A stretch of 64,000 bases of DNA from Sulfolobales archaeon HS-7 (GCA_019704295.1 AP024596.1:372001-436000); one strand, 5' to 3'; positions 9,121 through 19,485 are shown, counted from the stretch's first letter. The notes: generated by a model not told the origin, from the sequence alone. Translations and numbers: made by a program.

Positions 9121-9325
9121 TAATTAATGTTAGGCAGTGCTAATCCTTTATCTCTCTCACGGATTAAACTGGTTACTTAAGGTAAGCTCTGGTATTTAAT
9201 TATATAACCTGTAACCCCTCTTATCATTCTGTATAATTTGTATAAACTGTATATTCTCAGGCTTCTTGATATGGATTCGATAAAAGAAAAAAGATATAAG
9301 TAAAAATCTCTCCATTAGAAAGTGT

Positions 9326-10219
9326 ATGATAATTGTAGGCGTTGATGCGGGAGGAACTAAAACTATAGCAGGAGCTTATACATGCGAAGGTGAGAAAATT
9401 GGCGAGGGTCTAGCGGGACCAGGGAACTATCACAACGTAGGAATTGAAAAAGCAATAGGAAACGTGAGGACGGCGGTCATGGCTTCAACGGGAGGAAAAA
9501 TCCCCGATTTCCTAGGAATAGGGATGGCAGGATTAGACACTAAAAAGGACTTTGACTTAGTCAGACCTTTGGTAAAGACCCTAGCAAAAAACGTAATCAT
9601 CGAACACGACGGATTTGCGGATCTGTTCGGAGAAACGGGAGGGAAAGCGGGGGTACTAACTATAGCAGGTACGGGAAGCGTTGTTGTTGGTCTAGACAAC
9701 CAGGGAAATAAATTTAGGATAAGTGATTGGGGGTGGTTACTAGGTGATGAAGGCTCGGCCTATTATATAGGAAGGGAAGCCTTAAGGGAAACAGCAGCTA
9801 TGCTCGATGGGAGAAAGTCCAGATCTATTCTCGCCGACTACGTACTTGAAAAGACAGGTGCAGGGGATATAGAAGAACTTGTAAGTTGGGCCTACACCGG
9901 GCCACCGAGTATTGACGAGATTGCATCCCTTAGTGCTGCTGTTGACAGAGCTGCAAACGAGGGCGATGAAGACGCAATAGGTATATTAAACCAGGCGGCA
10001 AGCAGTTTAGCTAGCTCTGCGGTAAATCTAGCTAAGAGGTTGCAGGTTAGGGAAATATTTGTGAAAGGAGGTGTATTCTCTTCAACTGTATATATGAGGT
10101 TCTTTTCATCCTACGTTGAAGCTAGGGGAATTTCAATAAGAAGGACATCTAAGGTAATGTATAAAGGAGGACTCATCATGGCTTCTATGAAAGCTGGTTG
10201 TAACATTAGTTTAGAGTGA
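9326..10219 (+). CDS. ATP-dependent hexokinase (BadF-like, Sulfolobus ST2354 type)
   Basis: 297 aa, the usual length for the Sulfolobus tokodaii broad-specificity hexokinase, with closely matching motifs: VGVDAGGTKT (phosphate 1), GPGNYHNVGIEKAI, IEHDGFADLFGETGG, LTIAGTGSVV (phosphate 2), GWLLGDEGSAYYIGREALR, and VKGGVFSSTVYMRFFSSYVE near the C-terminus. The enzyme phosphorylates glucose, mannose, glucosamine and GlcNAc in the characterised relative; this is family knowledge. The gene is monocistronic and convergent with ggt, overlapping its 3' end by 9 bp. It can feed the PGI/PMI encoded at 13-14 kb. Confidence 0.88.
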   Translation: MIIVGVDAGGTKTIAGAYTCEGEKIGEGLAGPGNYHNVGIEKAIGNVRTAVMASTGGKIPDFLGIGMAGLDTKKDFDLVRPLVKTLAKNVIIEHDGFADLFGETGGKAGVLTIAGTGSVVVGLDNQGNKFRISDWGWLLGDEGSAYYIGREALRETAAMLDGRKSRSILADYVLEKTGAGDIEELVSWAYTGPPSIDEIASLSAAVDRAANEGDEDAIGILNQAASSLASSAVNLAKRLQVREIFVKGGVFSSTVYMRFFSSYVEARGISIRRTSKVMYKGGLIMASMKAGCNISLE

Positions 10220-11629
10220 AAGGGCTATTCCCTCAGACCTCGAGTCCGCAACACTAATGTATACATTATCTTTCCTTTTCATCGCTTGAACCACACCTAC
10301 GGCTCCGGAAAAGTACTCAACCTGAGTTGCTGGTATATTCAACCTTTTTTCCGCTACTACCTTACCGTTATAATAGACGAACCTGGGAGCATTAACAGCC
10401 TCATCAATCTCCATAGAGTAATCAACATAATACTCTAATACCTGAGAGTGAACTTGAGGACGCAAGTGTCCAGCTGCACAACCTATAACTAATTCCTCTT
10501 TTCCATTTTCCGCATACATGATCGAGAGGGTGTGCAGAGGTCGCTTTCTAGGCTCTAACTTGTTTTTCCCTGAAGTGAATCCAGCTCCCCTATTTTGGAA
10601 TATTATATCATTTACCATAATGCCACTACCGAAGGGTTCGAACAAGCTTTGAATAAAACCTATGTTATTCTCACCATCGCCAACGGCAAAGAACGTAGTA
10701 TCCTTTCCCTTCTCGTTATAAATTCCCTCTCTCTCTACATTTTTCCTTAAGTAGTCTTCAGAGAGTAGAAACGCGGGGAATTCAGAAAATCTGAGATCAG
10801 CAACGTAAGAATCCCTATCTGAATATGCGGATATCGCAATTTTGACGTGGTTATTAATTCTGTTTAGGTCGTTATAGGGAAGTTTATTTATGCCTGTCAT
10901 CTCTATCATTTTCAGCATTTCCAGCGTCGTTATTCCCTGCGAATTGGGTGGAAGTTCATATACTTCCCAGTCCTTATACTGTGAAGTTATTGGTTTGACA
11001 ATCTCACCCGTGTATTCGGAAAAGTCACTTAGTTCAAATGATCCGCCAAGCCTGTTTAACTCCTCTACTAAATTCTGGGCGATTTCACCCTCATAAAAGT
11101 CTCGAGGGTCTTTAGCTATTCTTTTTAGCATTAGTCCCAGTGATGGAAGTCTAACCACGTCACCAAATCTCTTCTTCCCGAACTTTCTCTTTAATTCCTC
11201 AGATACGTCCCTTGCGTTAATTATCGCACTGTTTAGTGTTCTTGAAACGGGAAAACCGTTAACTGCAAGCGATATCGCGGGCTTAAGTATCTGTTCTAAC
11301 GATAGGGTACAGTAGTTGTCATAAATGTAACTCCACATATCCACTAACCCTGGAATAGTTATCGAATTAACTCCCTTTTCCGTAACCTCCCTAGCGGCCT
11401 TTGGAGACCATCCAGATCCGTTGTACGCTATGAAATCTCCACCTGACTTAGCTAGCATGAAACCATCTCCCCCAATACCACTGGTCGATGGCAAAACAAC
11501 ACCTAGAACTGCGCTAACTGCTATAGCCGCATCGAAGGCGTTACCCCCCATTTCCAGTATCTTTATTCCAGCAAGTGTAGCTAGAGGACTTTGCGACGTC
11601 ACTGTTTTTTTACCTATTGAAACCGGCAT
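10211..11629 (-). CDS. ggt: Gamma-glutamyltransferase (Ntn hydrolase)
   Basis: 472 aa. Recognised by the N-terminal SPLATLAGIKILEMGGNAFD region with DAAIAVSAVLGVV and GIGGDGFMLA, and by the autoprocessing site around KDTTFFAVGDGEN, where the first threonine of the TT pair would become the N-terminal nucleophile of the small subunit. The later EPFGSGIMVNDIIFQNRGAGF and PLHTLSIMYAE segments are also family-typical. The protein is shorter than bacterial GGTs (about 550-580) and shows no signal peptide, so it is probably cytosolic. Archaeal homologues may act on other gamma-glutamyl or acyl substrates; glutathione is not a major archaeal thiol, so the natural substrate is uncertain. Confidence 0.88.
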   Translation of the reverse strand: MPVSIGKKTVTSQSPLATLAGIKILEMGGNAFDAAIAVSAVLGVVLPSTSGIGGDGFMLAKSGGDFIAYNGSGWSPKAAREVTEKGVNSITIPGLVDMWSYIYDNYCTLSLEQILKPAISLAVNGFPVSRTLNSAIINARDVSEELKRKFGKKRFGDVVRLPSLGLMLKRIAKDPRDFYEGEIAQNLVEELNRLGGSFELSDFSEYTGEIVKPITSQYKDWEVYELPPNSQGITTLEMLKMIEMTGINKLPYNDLNRINNHVKIAISAYSDRDSYVADLRFSEFPAFLLSEDYLRKNVEREGIYNEKGKDTTFFAVGDGENNIGFIQSLFEPFGSGIMVNDIIFQNRGAGFTSGKNKLEPRKRPLHTLSIMYAENGKEELVIGCAAGHLRPQVHSQVLEYYVDYSMEIDEAVNAPRFVYYNGKVVAEKRLNIPATQVEYFSGAVGVVQAMKRKDNVYISVADSRSEGIALSL

Positions 11630-11691
11630 GGTTAACCTTACATCTGCCCTTTAATTAATATATCTTCGGAATCCACTAAATTTTGTAAAAA

Positions 11692-13092
11692 TTAAGTAAA
11701 TCTCCACGTCGTTCTCTCCTTACCATCAAGGATGGCTATCCCTATATTGTTCAATATTTTCCTTATTTCGTCTGACAATTCGTATTCCTTTCTCTTACGC
11801 AATAAATTACGTATTTCCACGATAGAATCGATCAACTTGATCATGTCTTCATTCCCCCCCTTCAGATCAGCGTCAAGAACACCAAAGACATCGTTGAATT
11901 TAGATAGAATGTTATAGGCTAGAAGAGCTGAGGAAAAGTCCTCAGTCTTTTTAATACTAGAGAATATCACGGACACTACCTCATGTATGTATGAAACGGC
12001 GAGAGGGGTATCAAAATCGTCATCAAGAGCATCGTCTATTTTTCTCGACAGTGATAAAAGAGTCCTGTTAGCGTTTAGTGCGTCTTCGGAGGAGGAGAAT
12101 TTCGGCCCTTCCTTGATTATCCCCCTCAGAAGAGAGATGGCATCTCTTACTCTAGTTAAGGCATTAGACGCGGTGGTTAGGTTTTCCTCTGAGAAATCAA
12201 CCGTACTCCTATAGTGGGAGGACAGGAACCAATACCTCAATGTAGATGCCCCGTATTTTTCTAAGGCATACCTTAGCGGTATTATATTCCCCAAACTCTT
12301 GGACATTTTATCTTTATTTATCGTTAAAAATGAAACGTGTAACCAGTAGTTGACCCATTTATGGGAGAAGAAAGACTCGCTCTGAGCTATCTCGTTTTCG
12401 TGGTGTGGGAATATTAAGTCCATTCCCCCTCCGTGAATGTCAAACCGCTCTCCGAGGTACTTAGTTGACATAACGGAACACTCTATATGCCATCCCGGTC
12501 TTCCCCTACCCCATGGTGACTCCCAATAGGGTTCTCCAGGCTTAGAGGATTTCCATAGTGCGAAATCATATGGGTGTTTCTTTTCCGTTAAGACCTCGGA
12601 TTCCTGTTCCCACTTCTCTTTCTGGGTGTTAGACAATTTCCCGTATTCCGGAAAGGTATCTACGTCAAAGTAGACGCTTCCTGATTTCGCTACATACGCG
12701 TGTCCCTTATTTATTAGACCTGTTATGAAATCTATTATTTCATTAATGTGATATGTTACACGAGGATGTGCGTGTACTTCTATCCCCAACCTCGATATGT
12801 CCTCCAAGTACTCCCTAGTATAGCGATCGGCTACACTTTCCCAACTTGACCCTTCCTTATTTGCTTTGTTGATTATTTTGTCATCTATGTCCGTAATATT
12901 CTGAACCTTAAAAACGGTGTATCCACGGCTTATGAAGTACCTAGCAAGAGCATCGAAGAAAGTAAAAGTTCTCCCATGTCCTATATGGATCGAGTCCTGA
13001 ACTGTAGGACCACATACGTACATTTTCACTAAGCCGTCGGTAATTGGGACAAACTGTTGTTTTTCCCTTCCTAACGTATTGTAAAGTCTCAA
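11692..13092 (-). CDS. cysS: Cysteinyl-tRNA synthetase
   Basis: 466 aa, normal length for a class Ia CysRS. Visible features are the zinc cysteine at C27 in YVCGPTVQD, the HIGH motif at residues 36-39 ([10 protein letters not shown]), the second zinc cysteine in GWHIECSVM, the [18 protein letters not shown] block with the remaining zinc ligands, and [10 protein letters not shown]. The start is a TTG that overlaps the upstream PGI/PMI stop as TTGA, so the two genes are translationally coupled. The enzyme charges tRNA-Cys with cysteine in the cytosol. The coupling to a sugar isomerase has no obvious functional meaning. Confidence 0.96.
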   Translation of the reverse strand: MRLYNTLGREKQQFVPITDGLVKMYVCGPTVQDSIHIGHGRTFTFFDALARYFISRGYTVFKVQNITDIDDKIINKANKEGSSWESVADRYTREYLEDISRLGIEVHAHPRVTYHINEIIDFITGLINKGHAYVAKSGSVYFDVDTFPEYGKLSNTQKEKWEQESEVLTEKKHPYDFALWKSSKPGEPYWESPWGRGRPGWHIECSVMSTKYLGERFDIHGGGMDLIFPHHENEIAQSESFFSHKWVNYWLHVSFLTINKDKMSKSLGNIIPLRYALEKYGASTLRYWFLSSHYRSTVDFSEENLTTASNALTRVRDAISLLRGIIKEGPKFSSSEDALNANRTLLSLSRKIDDALDDDFDTPLAVSYIHEVVSVIFSSIKKTEDFSSALLAYNILSKFNDVFGVLDADLKGGNEDMIKLIDSIVEIRNLLRKRKEYELSDEIRKILNNIGIAILDGKERTTWRFT

Positions 13093-13997
13093 CTTAGTTC
13101 CTCCGTCATCTGTCTGGCTTTCGGGATGACGTGGAGAGCATAGGGATCTTCCTTAAGTTCATTAGCTAGGTGTATTGACGTAAGATCTCCAAAGTAAACG
13201 AGAAAACCTGCGTTTTTTAGCCTTCCTGAAAATCTTTCCCTCACTATATATGAGTTGATCAGCTTATTCGTCACCTCCGATATTTCGTCATGCCCTAGTA
13301 TTATTGGAAATAGAGATTCAAAGTGCCTGAAACCCTCAATTTCATTATGATGGATTTCAGGAATCCTATTAAAAAATGCAGGGTATTTTGCGTTTTCGTT
13401 AATTTCCTGCTTCATCCTTTCAGCGACCGGAAAGTATTTTGAACTGTATATTACAGGTACTTTTCCAAGTATCTTCTCGGAGAGCTCTTTTGGTCCTGCG
13501 GAAATTATGTCCTTAGAATCCCTAATCCCATCTGCCATGTCCGTTATTCTCAAGCCCAACCTGTAACTAAAGTTTATTACATTTAATAGAGGAATGACGA
13601 GATAGGGAAACATAACTCGTGGTTGTTCCCCCCCTGGAACCTTTATGCAATCGAGATCTTTCTCCTCACATATCTTCCACATCTTTCCCCCAGACGTTAT
13701 TCCTATCACATGCGCTCCTCTTTCTAGAGATGATAAAACGATCCTTAAAGTTTCGACAGTATTTCCAGAGTAGGTAACTGCTATTAGGTTTGAAAGTCGA
13801 TCCACGGCCCTTGGAAGAGATACGGTTCTTAACGTTTGGAATGAAAAGGGGGGATCTAAAAGTTCAACCACGTCACCAGTAATCCCGCTTCCTCCAAGAC
13901 CCGCTATGAAGACCTTGTCCCTTACAGGTATTATCGGAACCTCTAAATCTAAAGCCTTATAGAATAGTTCATCCCATCGAGAGTAAACATCAAGCAC
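13089..13997 (-). CDS. Bifunctional phosphoglucose/phosphomannose isomerase
   Basis: 302 aa from a GTG at 13997, the typical length of the crenarchaeal PGI/PMI family; an upstream ATG at 14018 would add seven residues but overlap the previous gene by 29 bp. Two SIS subdomains: the first contains [18 protein letters not shown] and [11 protein letters not shown], the second has [12 protein letters not shown], the family signature with the catalytic glutamate and histidine region. The enzyme interconverts glucose-6-phosphate or mannose-6-phosphate with fructose-6-phosphate. It sits between a conserved small gene upstream and cysS downstream, overlapping both, in one operon. It would act directly after the hexokinase encoded 3 kb away. 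Confidence 0.92.
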   Translation of the reverse strand: MLDVYSRWDELFYKALDLEVPIIPVRDKVFIAGLGGSGITGDVVELLDPPFSFQTLRTVSLPRAVDRLSNLIAVTYSGNTVETLRIVLSSLERGAHVIGITSGGKMWKICEEKDLDCIKVPGGEQPRVMFPYLVIPLLNVINFSYRLGLRITDMADGIRDSKDIISAGPKELSEKILGKVPVIYSSKYFPVAERMKQEINENAKYPAFFNRIPEIHHNEIEGFRHFESLFPIILGHDEISEVTNKLINSYIVRERFSGRLKNAGFLVYFGDLTSIHLANELKEDPYALHVIPKARQMTEELS

Positions 13998-14427
13998 CTT
14001 TAAACACCATAGATACATTTACCGTTAGCATGGTCTGATTAACGGTAAATGTTATGGAATCTAGACCCATATCCTTCATATTCGACTTAACGATAGCAAC
14101 TATCTCCCCGATCAATCCGGTACAAAAGTCGAGAAGGGAATCCATTAATTCGAAAATCTCCTCCGACTTTATGGTAGATGTTAATGTGGGCTGAAATGCG
14201 GAAATAGTAAGCATGTTGGCCTTAGTAACAATTAGAGAGACACTGGAGATCACATCGTTCCACGCTTTTTCCCTAACCTTATCATCAAAGGAATCGATGA
14301 TTTCAGAAAAGCGCTTTAACTCCCTACTTAGGTACTTTAAAATCTCCCCCTCTTGAACGGATAAGGGCCTCTTTTCTAGGTCGTTAATATTTTGGAGTAA
14401 TACCGATAGTTTGGCTTTGCTATTCAT
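13990..14427 (-). CDS. Hypothetical protein, first gene of the PGI/PMI-cysS operon
   Basis: 145 aa, largely helical (YLSRELKRFSEIIDSFDDKV; SEEIFELMDSLLDFCTGLIG), ending with a beta-type segment (SITFTVNQTMLTVNVSMVF). No transmembrane helix or known motif was recognised. It starts with an ATG at 14427 and its TGA overlaps the likely GTG start of PGI/PMI by 8 bp, so it is the promoter-proximal gene of a three-gene operon. It starts 52 bp from the divergent flavoprotein gene. I do not recognise the family; a Sulfolobales-specific protein is likely. Confidence 0.65.
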   Translation of the reverse strand: MNSKAKLSVLLQNINDLEKRPLSVQEGEILKYLSRELKRFSEIIDSFDDKVREKAWNDVISSVSLIVTKANMLTISAFQPTLTSTIKSEEIFELMDSLLDFCTGLIGEIVAIVKSNMKDMGLDSITFTVNQTMLTVNVSMVFKGA

Positions 14428-14479
14428 AGTTTAAGCTTACTAACTAGAAATAATAAGTTAAACTAAATATTAGCTCCAT

Positions 14480-15766
14480 ATGGATAGAGTTATTGTTATA
14501 GGTGGTGGGGCTGCGGGGATGAGTGCAGCCTCTAGGATAAGAAGATTGAACGAACACGTGAGAATAACAGTGTTTGAGAGAACTCCTCTCGTAAGTCATG
14601 CACCTTGTGGAATCCCTTACTATATTGAGGGGTTGTTCGATGATTACTCTCTTTTCATGACCTATACTCCTCAATTCTTCATGGAAAAGCGAAATATAGA
14701 GGTTAAAACAGGAGTAACGGTTGAGGAAATCGAAACTAAAGACAGGAAGATATATGTTAATTCAAACGATAAGAAAGAGGTTGAAGAGTACGATTACTTG
14801 GTGTACGCAACAGGGGCAAAACCAGCCATGCCAAAATTTCCAGTAAACGGGGAGGTCTTTCTAATACATCATCCTGCTGACGCTGAGGAAATTAGGGAGA
14901 AACTTTGGAGTACACGTAAAGTAATTATCGTTGGGGGAGGAATAGTCGGAGTAGAAATGGCTGAGGCCTTAACGAAGAAGGGTAAAGAAGTCGCGTTGCT
15001 TCACAGGGGTAAATGGATTCTCAATAAAGTTATTGATCAGGATATGGCTGAGGAAGTTCAAGAGGAAATGAAGAGGGTTGGAGTAGACCTTCACCTTGGG
15101 GAGGAGGTCATTGAGGTAAATGCGGAAAAGGTTTTAACGAAAAGTGGAGAGTATAAGGCAGATGCAGTTATTTTAGGCGTAGGCGTTAAGCCTAATGTCC
15201 AACTTTTAAGGGATTCCGTAAGAATAGGTGAAACAGGAGCGGTGTGGACTGATCAGACCATGAGGACGTCTGACGAATACATATATGCTGTGGGAGATGC
15301 CGCCGAATCTATTAACATAGTTACTGGGAAAAGGGACTGGGAACCGTTCGCTCCAGTAGCTAACAAGATGGGATATGTTGCAGGCTCGAACATCGCGGGA
15401 TACCCAATGAAGTTTCCAGGTGTAGTAGGAACAATCATAACTAAATTTAACGAGACATTCATAGGCAAAACAGGCGCATTTATAGGAACAGGGGTAAAAA
15501 TAAAAGGGAGAACTAGGGCCAGATATTATCCGGGAGGGACAGACATTTACGTCAAACTATATGTTGATGAAGGTAGTAAAAGAATAACAGGAGGCCAGAT
15601 CGTCGGAAAAGAGGAAGTGCTAGGCAGAGTAAACACTATTGCCTCCCTAATACTTAAAGGTGGTACAGTTGAGGACCTCTTCTTTTCCGAGTTAGGTTAC
15701 TTGCCAGCTATTTCCCAAGTTTGGGACCCCTTAATAGTAGCGGCAAGGCAATTCCTTCGAGGCTGA
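14480..15766 (+). CDS. Pyridine nucleotide-disulfide oxidoreductase, CoA-disulfide-reductase-like
   Basis: 428 aa. FAD-binding VIVIGGGAAGMSAASRIRR at the N-terminus, NAD(P)-binding VIIVGGGIVGVEMAEALTKKG at about 150, second FAD motif YIYAVGDAAESINIVTG, then a C-terminal dimerisation domain. A single redox cysteine sits at residue 43 in SHAPCGIPYYIEG, exactly the position used by CoA-disulfide reductases and NADH-dependent polysulfide reductases; a peroxidase-type water-forming oxidase uses the same site. In sulfur-metabolising archaea such enzymes reduce CoA disulfide, CoA-persulfide or polysulfide. The gene stands alone on the plus strand, 13 bp tail to tail from a cysteine-containing winged-helix regulator. 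Exact substrate cannot be decided from the sequence. Confidence 0.88.
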   Translation: MDRVIVIGGGAAGMSAASRIRRLNEHVRITVFERTPLVSHAPCGIPYYIEGLFDDYSLFMTYTPQFFMEKRNIEVKTGVTVEEIETKDRKIYVNSNDKKEVEEYDYLVYATGAKPAMPKFPVNGEVFLIHHPADAEEIREKLWSTRKVIIVGGGIVGVEMAEALTKKGKEVALLHRGKWILNKVIDQDMAEEVQEEMKRVGVDLHLGEEVIEVNAEKVLTKSGEYKADAVILGVGVKPNVQLLRDSVRIGETGAVWTDQTMRTSDEYIYAVGDAAESINIVTGKRDWEPFAPVANKMGYVAGSNIAGYPMKFPGVVGTIITKFNETFIGKTGAFIGTGVKIKGRTRARYYPGGTDIYVKLYVDEGSKRITGGQIVGKEEVLGRVNTIASLILKGGTVEDLFFSELGYLPAISQVWDPLIVAARQFLRG

Positions 15767-15779
15767 TTAATTTTTCAAA

Positions 15780-16118
15780 TTAGATTACTGCCTGAAACTT
15801 CTTACTACAATTACTTAGACCGCTTCTCACTACAGAGAGTATATCTTCCTTGAGGACGTAATTGTATTTTGGTCTACCAACCTTTCTGTCTTCAACCTTA
15901 TGTCTTTCAACGAGTCCAACTTCTATCAGCTTCTTGAGACTGCTTTCCACAGTAGTTTTGCTCAGATTCATGTTCTTAGCTAACTCTTCTGAAGTAGCTT
16001 TTCCTCCGATTTGAATCAACCTTAAGAAACAGTCCACATCTGTATCGGTTATTTGAAAACAACACCTTATAGCATCCCTACTCTCCCTTAATCTCTGAAT
16101 ATCTATAGTTTGCTCCAT
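15780..16118 (-). CDS. Winged helix-turn-helix transcriptional regulator
   Basis: 112 aa. A helix-turn-helix is clear at about residues 40-66 (ATSEELAKNMNLSKTTVESS), followed by the wing ERHKVEDRKVGRPKYNYVL, the arrangement of TrmB/ArsR/MarR-type regulators. Four cysteines are notable: a CC pair at about 19-20, one at about 30 (DVDCFLR) and one near the C-terminus (SNCSKKF), which could sense metal or redox state. It lies tail to tail with the CoA-disulfide-reductase-like gene. A TATA-like box 28 nt before the ATG and no SD site suggest a leaderless transcript. Target genes are unknown; the flavoprotein is a candidate by proximity only. Confidence 0.82.
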   Translation of the reverse strand: MEQTIDIQRLRESRDAIRCCFQITDTDVDCFLRLIQIGGKATSEELAKNMNLSKTTVESSLKKLIEVGLVERHKVEDRKVGRPKYNYVLKEDILSVVRSGLSNCSKKFQAVI

Positions 16119-16141
16119 ATTTTAATTAGTTATGTATTACC

Positions 16142-16150
16142 CTATAAAAG
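16142..16150 (-). promoter_or_regulatory. TATA box of the winged-helix regulator gene
   Basis: On the minus strand the sequence CTTTTATAGG is centred about 28 nt upstream of the ATG at 16118. This spacing is what is expected between an archaeal TATA box and the transcription start when the start codon is the first or nearly the first base of the mRNA. No SD element lies between. Assignment is by position and composition. Confidence 0.5.
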
Positions 16151-16668
16151 TTTTTTCCTCCGTATCTAACTTTTTAATTTTTTTATTTCGAAATCAATTA
16201 TCTCATAAAGAAATAGTTATCTTTTTGAACTATATATAGGGAATTATTCCCGACGATATCGACCTCACAAGGTATTAGGTAATACCAAAACTTCATGAAC
16301 AGGGTTAATGTGTTATTTCAGCTCATCTAATTAAACACGTTCGGTAGCGGGAAGAGGTAAGCTGTTAAATAACTATTTATTAGATTGAACCGAAAAAGTT
16401 TCGAAGAGAGAAAGAAAAAGATGTTTGCATAAACCTTATACGGAAAAATAATATCGTGGGATTAACTTGAGGAGGTCTAAGAGAGAATCTTACTTTTAAT
16501 TTACCTGACGTTAAAATCTTATTAATCACAACCTCTGCTATAAACTGAATTCGTGGAAGAGTAAATGGCAATGACGAGGTTTAACTATATTCAAACGTTT
16601 CTACTTTAACGAAAACTCATGTTATCACGATTTACTATTTTTAAGCTATGTAAGAGGAATTTCTTAGT
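16151..16668. other. Intergenic stretch without a recognisable gene
   Basis: About 520 bp, strongly AT-rich, with scattered TATA-like elements (for example ACTATATATAGGG near 16230). A 63-residue open frame on the minus strand (16380-16571) has the composition of a chance ORF and no start signals. I see no RNA gene, repeat or transposase trace here. It presumably carries the divergent promoters of the regulator gene and of the gene at 16669. Confidence 0.5.
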
Positions 16669-16965
16669 ATGCAACCATTTTACTTTAAGTCATACGATAG
16701 AATTGTTAGTGAAGTACACGATGTGAATGAATTAAAGGAAAAATTAGAAGAAATCGGTAAGTCCGACCCTGCATGCGTAAACTGGCATTTATCACAGGGA
16801 CACATATCGGCTTGGCTCCATTACATAGGTGAGCATGGATTGGCAGAAGTGTTAAGGAACGTTAATGACTATAGGGAGGCTGTATCGAGAATCAACGAGT
16901 TTGAGACTATAGGGAAGAAGATCCGGCAAAAACAGAGTAGTAGAAGAAGTAAATCTAAAAGATGA
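16669..16965 (+). CDS. Small protein resembling DUF5752
   Basis: 98 aa. The central part, VNWHLSQGHISAWLHYIGEH followed by GLAEVLRNV, matches the theme of short DUF5752-type proteins (a conserved histidine-rich helix, then a W-x-x-x-x-G-D/E-x-x-L-A-E pattern), often found in archaea and in KaiC-associated proteins. The C-terminus is highly basic (KKIRQKQSSRRSKSKR), suggesting nucleic-acid or membrane contact. The ATG at 16669 follows an AT-rich promoter-like stretch. The resemblance is partial, so the family call is tentative; no biochemical role is known. Confidence 0.6.
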   Translation: MQPFYFKSYDRIVSEVHDVNELKEKLEEIGKSDPACVNWHLSQGHISAWLHYIGEHGLAEVLRNVNDYREAVSRINEFETIGKKIRQKQSSRRSKSKR

Positions 16966-17196
16966 TGGTAATACCTTTGATCTTACGAATGAGAAATTTT
17001 CAGATGCTTCATTCAAAAATTTCAGCTTACGATGACGTTATTATGTAATACCCTTACGAAACTGGTCTGAGATTTTGGGTTCTTTGATAAGTAAGTTGTG
17101 AGTTTATGAATTAAGCATTAAAAAAATAAATATCAGGAGACAGCCGTAACATTTTCACCATTCCCTCACCTTAATAAAACACGTCCGGATCATTGT

Positions 17197-17457
<261 letters not shown>

Positions 17458-17726
17458 CATCATGAGAAATAAATAATTATCCCCCAGAAAGATATTTGTT
17501 TCTGCTTTAGTTCCGAGACACAAGTTTTGAAAGCTGAGTTTACAGGATCTCCAATACTTCATCGGTTTTACATTAAGTTTCTAACGTTTAACTTATCATA
17601 TTTTCTTATATATATTAAAAATTCTTAGAATTTCGATTCCACCAATAGTCACTAACTTTAAGCCAGGAGATGTTCATCAAAAAAGTCTTTTTCCTTTTCA
17701 GGATATAGTTATAAAATTTCATCACT

Positions 17727-18191
17727 TCACTCGAGTTTTTTAATAAATTCATAGTGTATCTCTCTAAAGTCCCTCTTTTTGTAGAAGGAAACTGCTATTA
17801 GGTTCTTTGCAGGAAATCTTGCTGTTATCGACCTTACGTTTTTCTTTTTAAGTTCTTGGCTAACGTAGTTGAGAAGCATGTCGCCTACTCCTTCTCTCCT
17901 GTAAGCTGGCATCACGTATATTTCTTCGATTAACGCAACTGCCTCTGGTACATAGTATCTCCTCTTGTTTATTCTTACCCTAGCTGCTCCAATTACCTTT
18001 CCTTCATCCTCTGCAACCACAACTACGCTGTTTTCGCTCCTTAAATCCTCTATGATGCTTTTCCTTAATCTCTCATCAATGTCATCAGGTATTTCCAAAA
18101 GGGGATCGAATTCAGAATTCAGAGAATACATTCTTGAAAACATGTCAACTATAAATTCTACGTCTTTTTCCTCAGCTCTCCTAATCTGCAT
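17727..18191 (-). CDS. GNAT family N-acetyltransferase
   Basis: 154 aa with the GNAT fold: an N-terminal strand [16 protein letters not shown], the strand [20 protein letters not shown], then the acetyl-CoA-binding segment [20 protein letters not shown] (the R-x-x-G-V-G pyrophosphate loop) and the closing [20 protein letters not shown]. The family transfers an acetyl group from acetyl-CoA to an amine on a small molecule or protein. It is not RimI by motif, and the substrate is unknown. Its start overlaps the end of the malic enzyme gene by 11 bp, so the two are co-transcribed and coupled. Acetylation of the malic enzyme would be speculation. Confidence 0.87.
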   Translation of the reverse strand: MQIRRAEEKDVEFIVDMFSRMYSLNSEFDPLLEIPDDIDERLRKSIIEDLRSENSVVVVAEDEGKVIGAARVRINKRRYYVPEAVALIEEIYVMPAYRREGVGDMLLNYVSQELKKKNVRSITARFPAKNLIAVSFYKKRDFREIHYEFIKKLE

Positions 18192-19452
18192 TCTTTTCCA
18201 CCTCGCTAATGATCTTGCGAGAGTATATTATTCTTTGCTTGGCTTGGTTTACGAATTCCTCTTTCGACATTTTAACCCTAGCATATCCCCTCTCCACCGC
18301 CTTTTCTGCTACAGCTCCAGCCACCTCGTAATATACGTCCCATTGGTCCATCCTAGGAATTATGTAATCTTTCTTTAATCCTACTCTTTTTGCATAGCTA
18401 GCTAGGGTCTCTGACGCTGCTATTACCATATCGTCATCGACTTTCGACGCCCTACTGTCCAGAACACCCCTGAAAACAGCAGGAAAAACTAATGAATTAT
18501 TGACTTGATTTGGGAAATCACTCCTTCCTGTTGCTACGATTTCTGCGCCTGCTTCTACTGCCTCATCCGGAAATATCTCCGGTACTGGGTTAGCTAGTGC
18601 GAAAACTATTGGCCTTTTCATAAGGGATATCCACCTTTTGGAGATCACTCCAGGTCCTGGAGATGAGGCAGCTATTAGTATGTCCGCGTCCTTAAACGCG
18701 TCATCAACATCCTTTATATTATATCCGTTGGTTTTTATTGCTATTTCGTATTTCCACTTATGACTAAACATCATTGCATCTAAATCCTTTCTCTCGGAAT
18801 GAAGTACACCCTCCCTGTCAATTAAGATCATATGCTTTGGATTAAATCCGTAGCTAGTAAGTAACCTGACAGTCGCTATGTTTGCAGCACCTGCGCCAAA
18901 TAAAACTATTTTACTATCCTTGTCTTTCCCTGCAAGCTCCATGGCATTGATGAGGGCAGCAAGAGTGGCACCAGCTGTTCCCTGCTGATCATCGTGCCAT
19001 ACAGGAATGTTCATACTCTGCTGAAGCTTATCTAAAATGTAAAAACACTTTGGACTCTCTATGTCCTCTAGGTTTATTCCACCAAAAGACGGTTCCAAGG
19101 CCTTACTTACCTTTATGAATTCCTCCGGATCCTTAGCTTTAAGAGGAATTGGAACGGCGTCAACTCCTCCCAAATACTTGAACAGCAAGGCTTTCCCTTC
19201 CATAACTGGCATTGCGGCTTCGGGGCCGACATCTCCGAGCCCTAGTACCCTTGTACCGTCTGTAAGGATCGCTATCATGTTCCATCTACTTGTTAGTATA
19301 AAGCTCTTATCCCTGTCGCTAGCTATCTCCCTTACTACATCAGCAACGCCAGGAGTATATATCAAGGAGAAATCGTCATAGCTCTTTATTGGAACTTTTG
19401 GTATCATCTGGATTTTGCCCTGATATTTCATTGACAATTCTATTGATCTCAT
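18181..19452 (-). CDS. Malic enzyme (oxaloacetate-decarboxylating malate dehydrogenase)
   Basis: 423 aa, the compact archaeal/bacterial form without a phosphotransacetylase domain. Motifs include the N-terminal [35 protein letters not shown] with [33 protein letters not shown], the metal-site [14 protein letters not shown], a Rossmann NAD(P) loop [17 protein letters not shown] and [15 protein letters not shown]. The enzyme converts malate to pyruvate and CO2 with NAD(P), linking the citric acid cycle with gluconeogenic precursors. A TATA box 28 nt before the ATG indicates a leaderless promoter. It is followed by an overlapping GNAT gene. Confidence 0.95.
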   Translation of the reverse strand: MRSIELSMKYQGKIQMIPKVPIKSYDDFSLIYTPGVADVVREIASDRDKSFILTSRWNMIAILTDGTRVLGLGDVGPEAAMPVMEGKALLFKYLGGVDAVPIPLKAKDPEEFIKVSKALEPSFGGINLEDIESPKCFYILDKLQQSMNIPVWHDDQQGTAGATLAALINAMELAGKDKDSKIVLFGAGAANIATVRLLTSYGFNPKHMILIDREGVLHSERKDLDAMMFSHKWKYEIAIKTNGYNIKDVDDAFKDADILIAASSPGPGVISKRWISLMKRPIVFALANPVPEIFPDEAVEAGAEIVATGRSDFPNQVNNSLVFPAVFRGVLDSRASKVDDDMVIAASETLASYAKRVGLKKDYIIPRMDQWDVYYEVAGAVAEKAVERGYARVKMSKEEFVNQAKQRIIYSRKIISEVEKNAD

Positions 19453-19474
19453 TGAAGTATAGGCTTTTTTCTTG

Positions 19475-19485
19475 TTTATAAATTA
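19475..19485 (-). promoter_or_regulatory. TATA box of the malic enzyme operon
   Basis: The minus-strand sequence AATTTATAAACAAG is centred about 28 nt upstream of the ATG at 19452, at the distance expected for an archaeal TATA box driving a leaderless mRNA. No SD motif precedes the start codon, which supports this reading. Assignment is by sequence and spacing alone. Confidence 0.5.

Noticed and set aside
13997..14018. ATG start at 14018 for the phosphoglucose/phosphomannose isomerase
   Set aside because: It would overlap the upstream gene by 29 bp; the GTG at 13997 gives the family length of 302 aa and an 8-bp overlap.
16380..16571. 63-residue minus-strand ORF in the gap after the regulator gene
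   Set aside because: Low-complexity, no SD or TATA, no protein-like pattern.
17020..17075. C/D-box-like sRNA (CGATGACG ... GTCTGAG)
   Set aside because: Only weak C and D boxes; no D' or C' boxes at the correct spacing.
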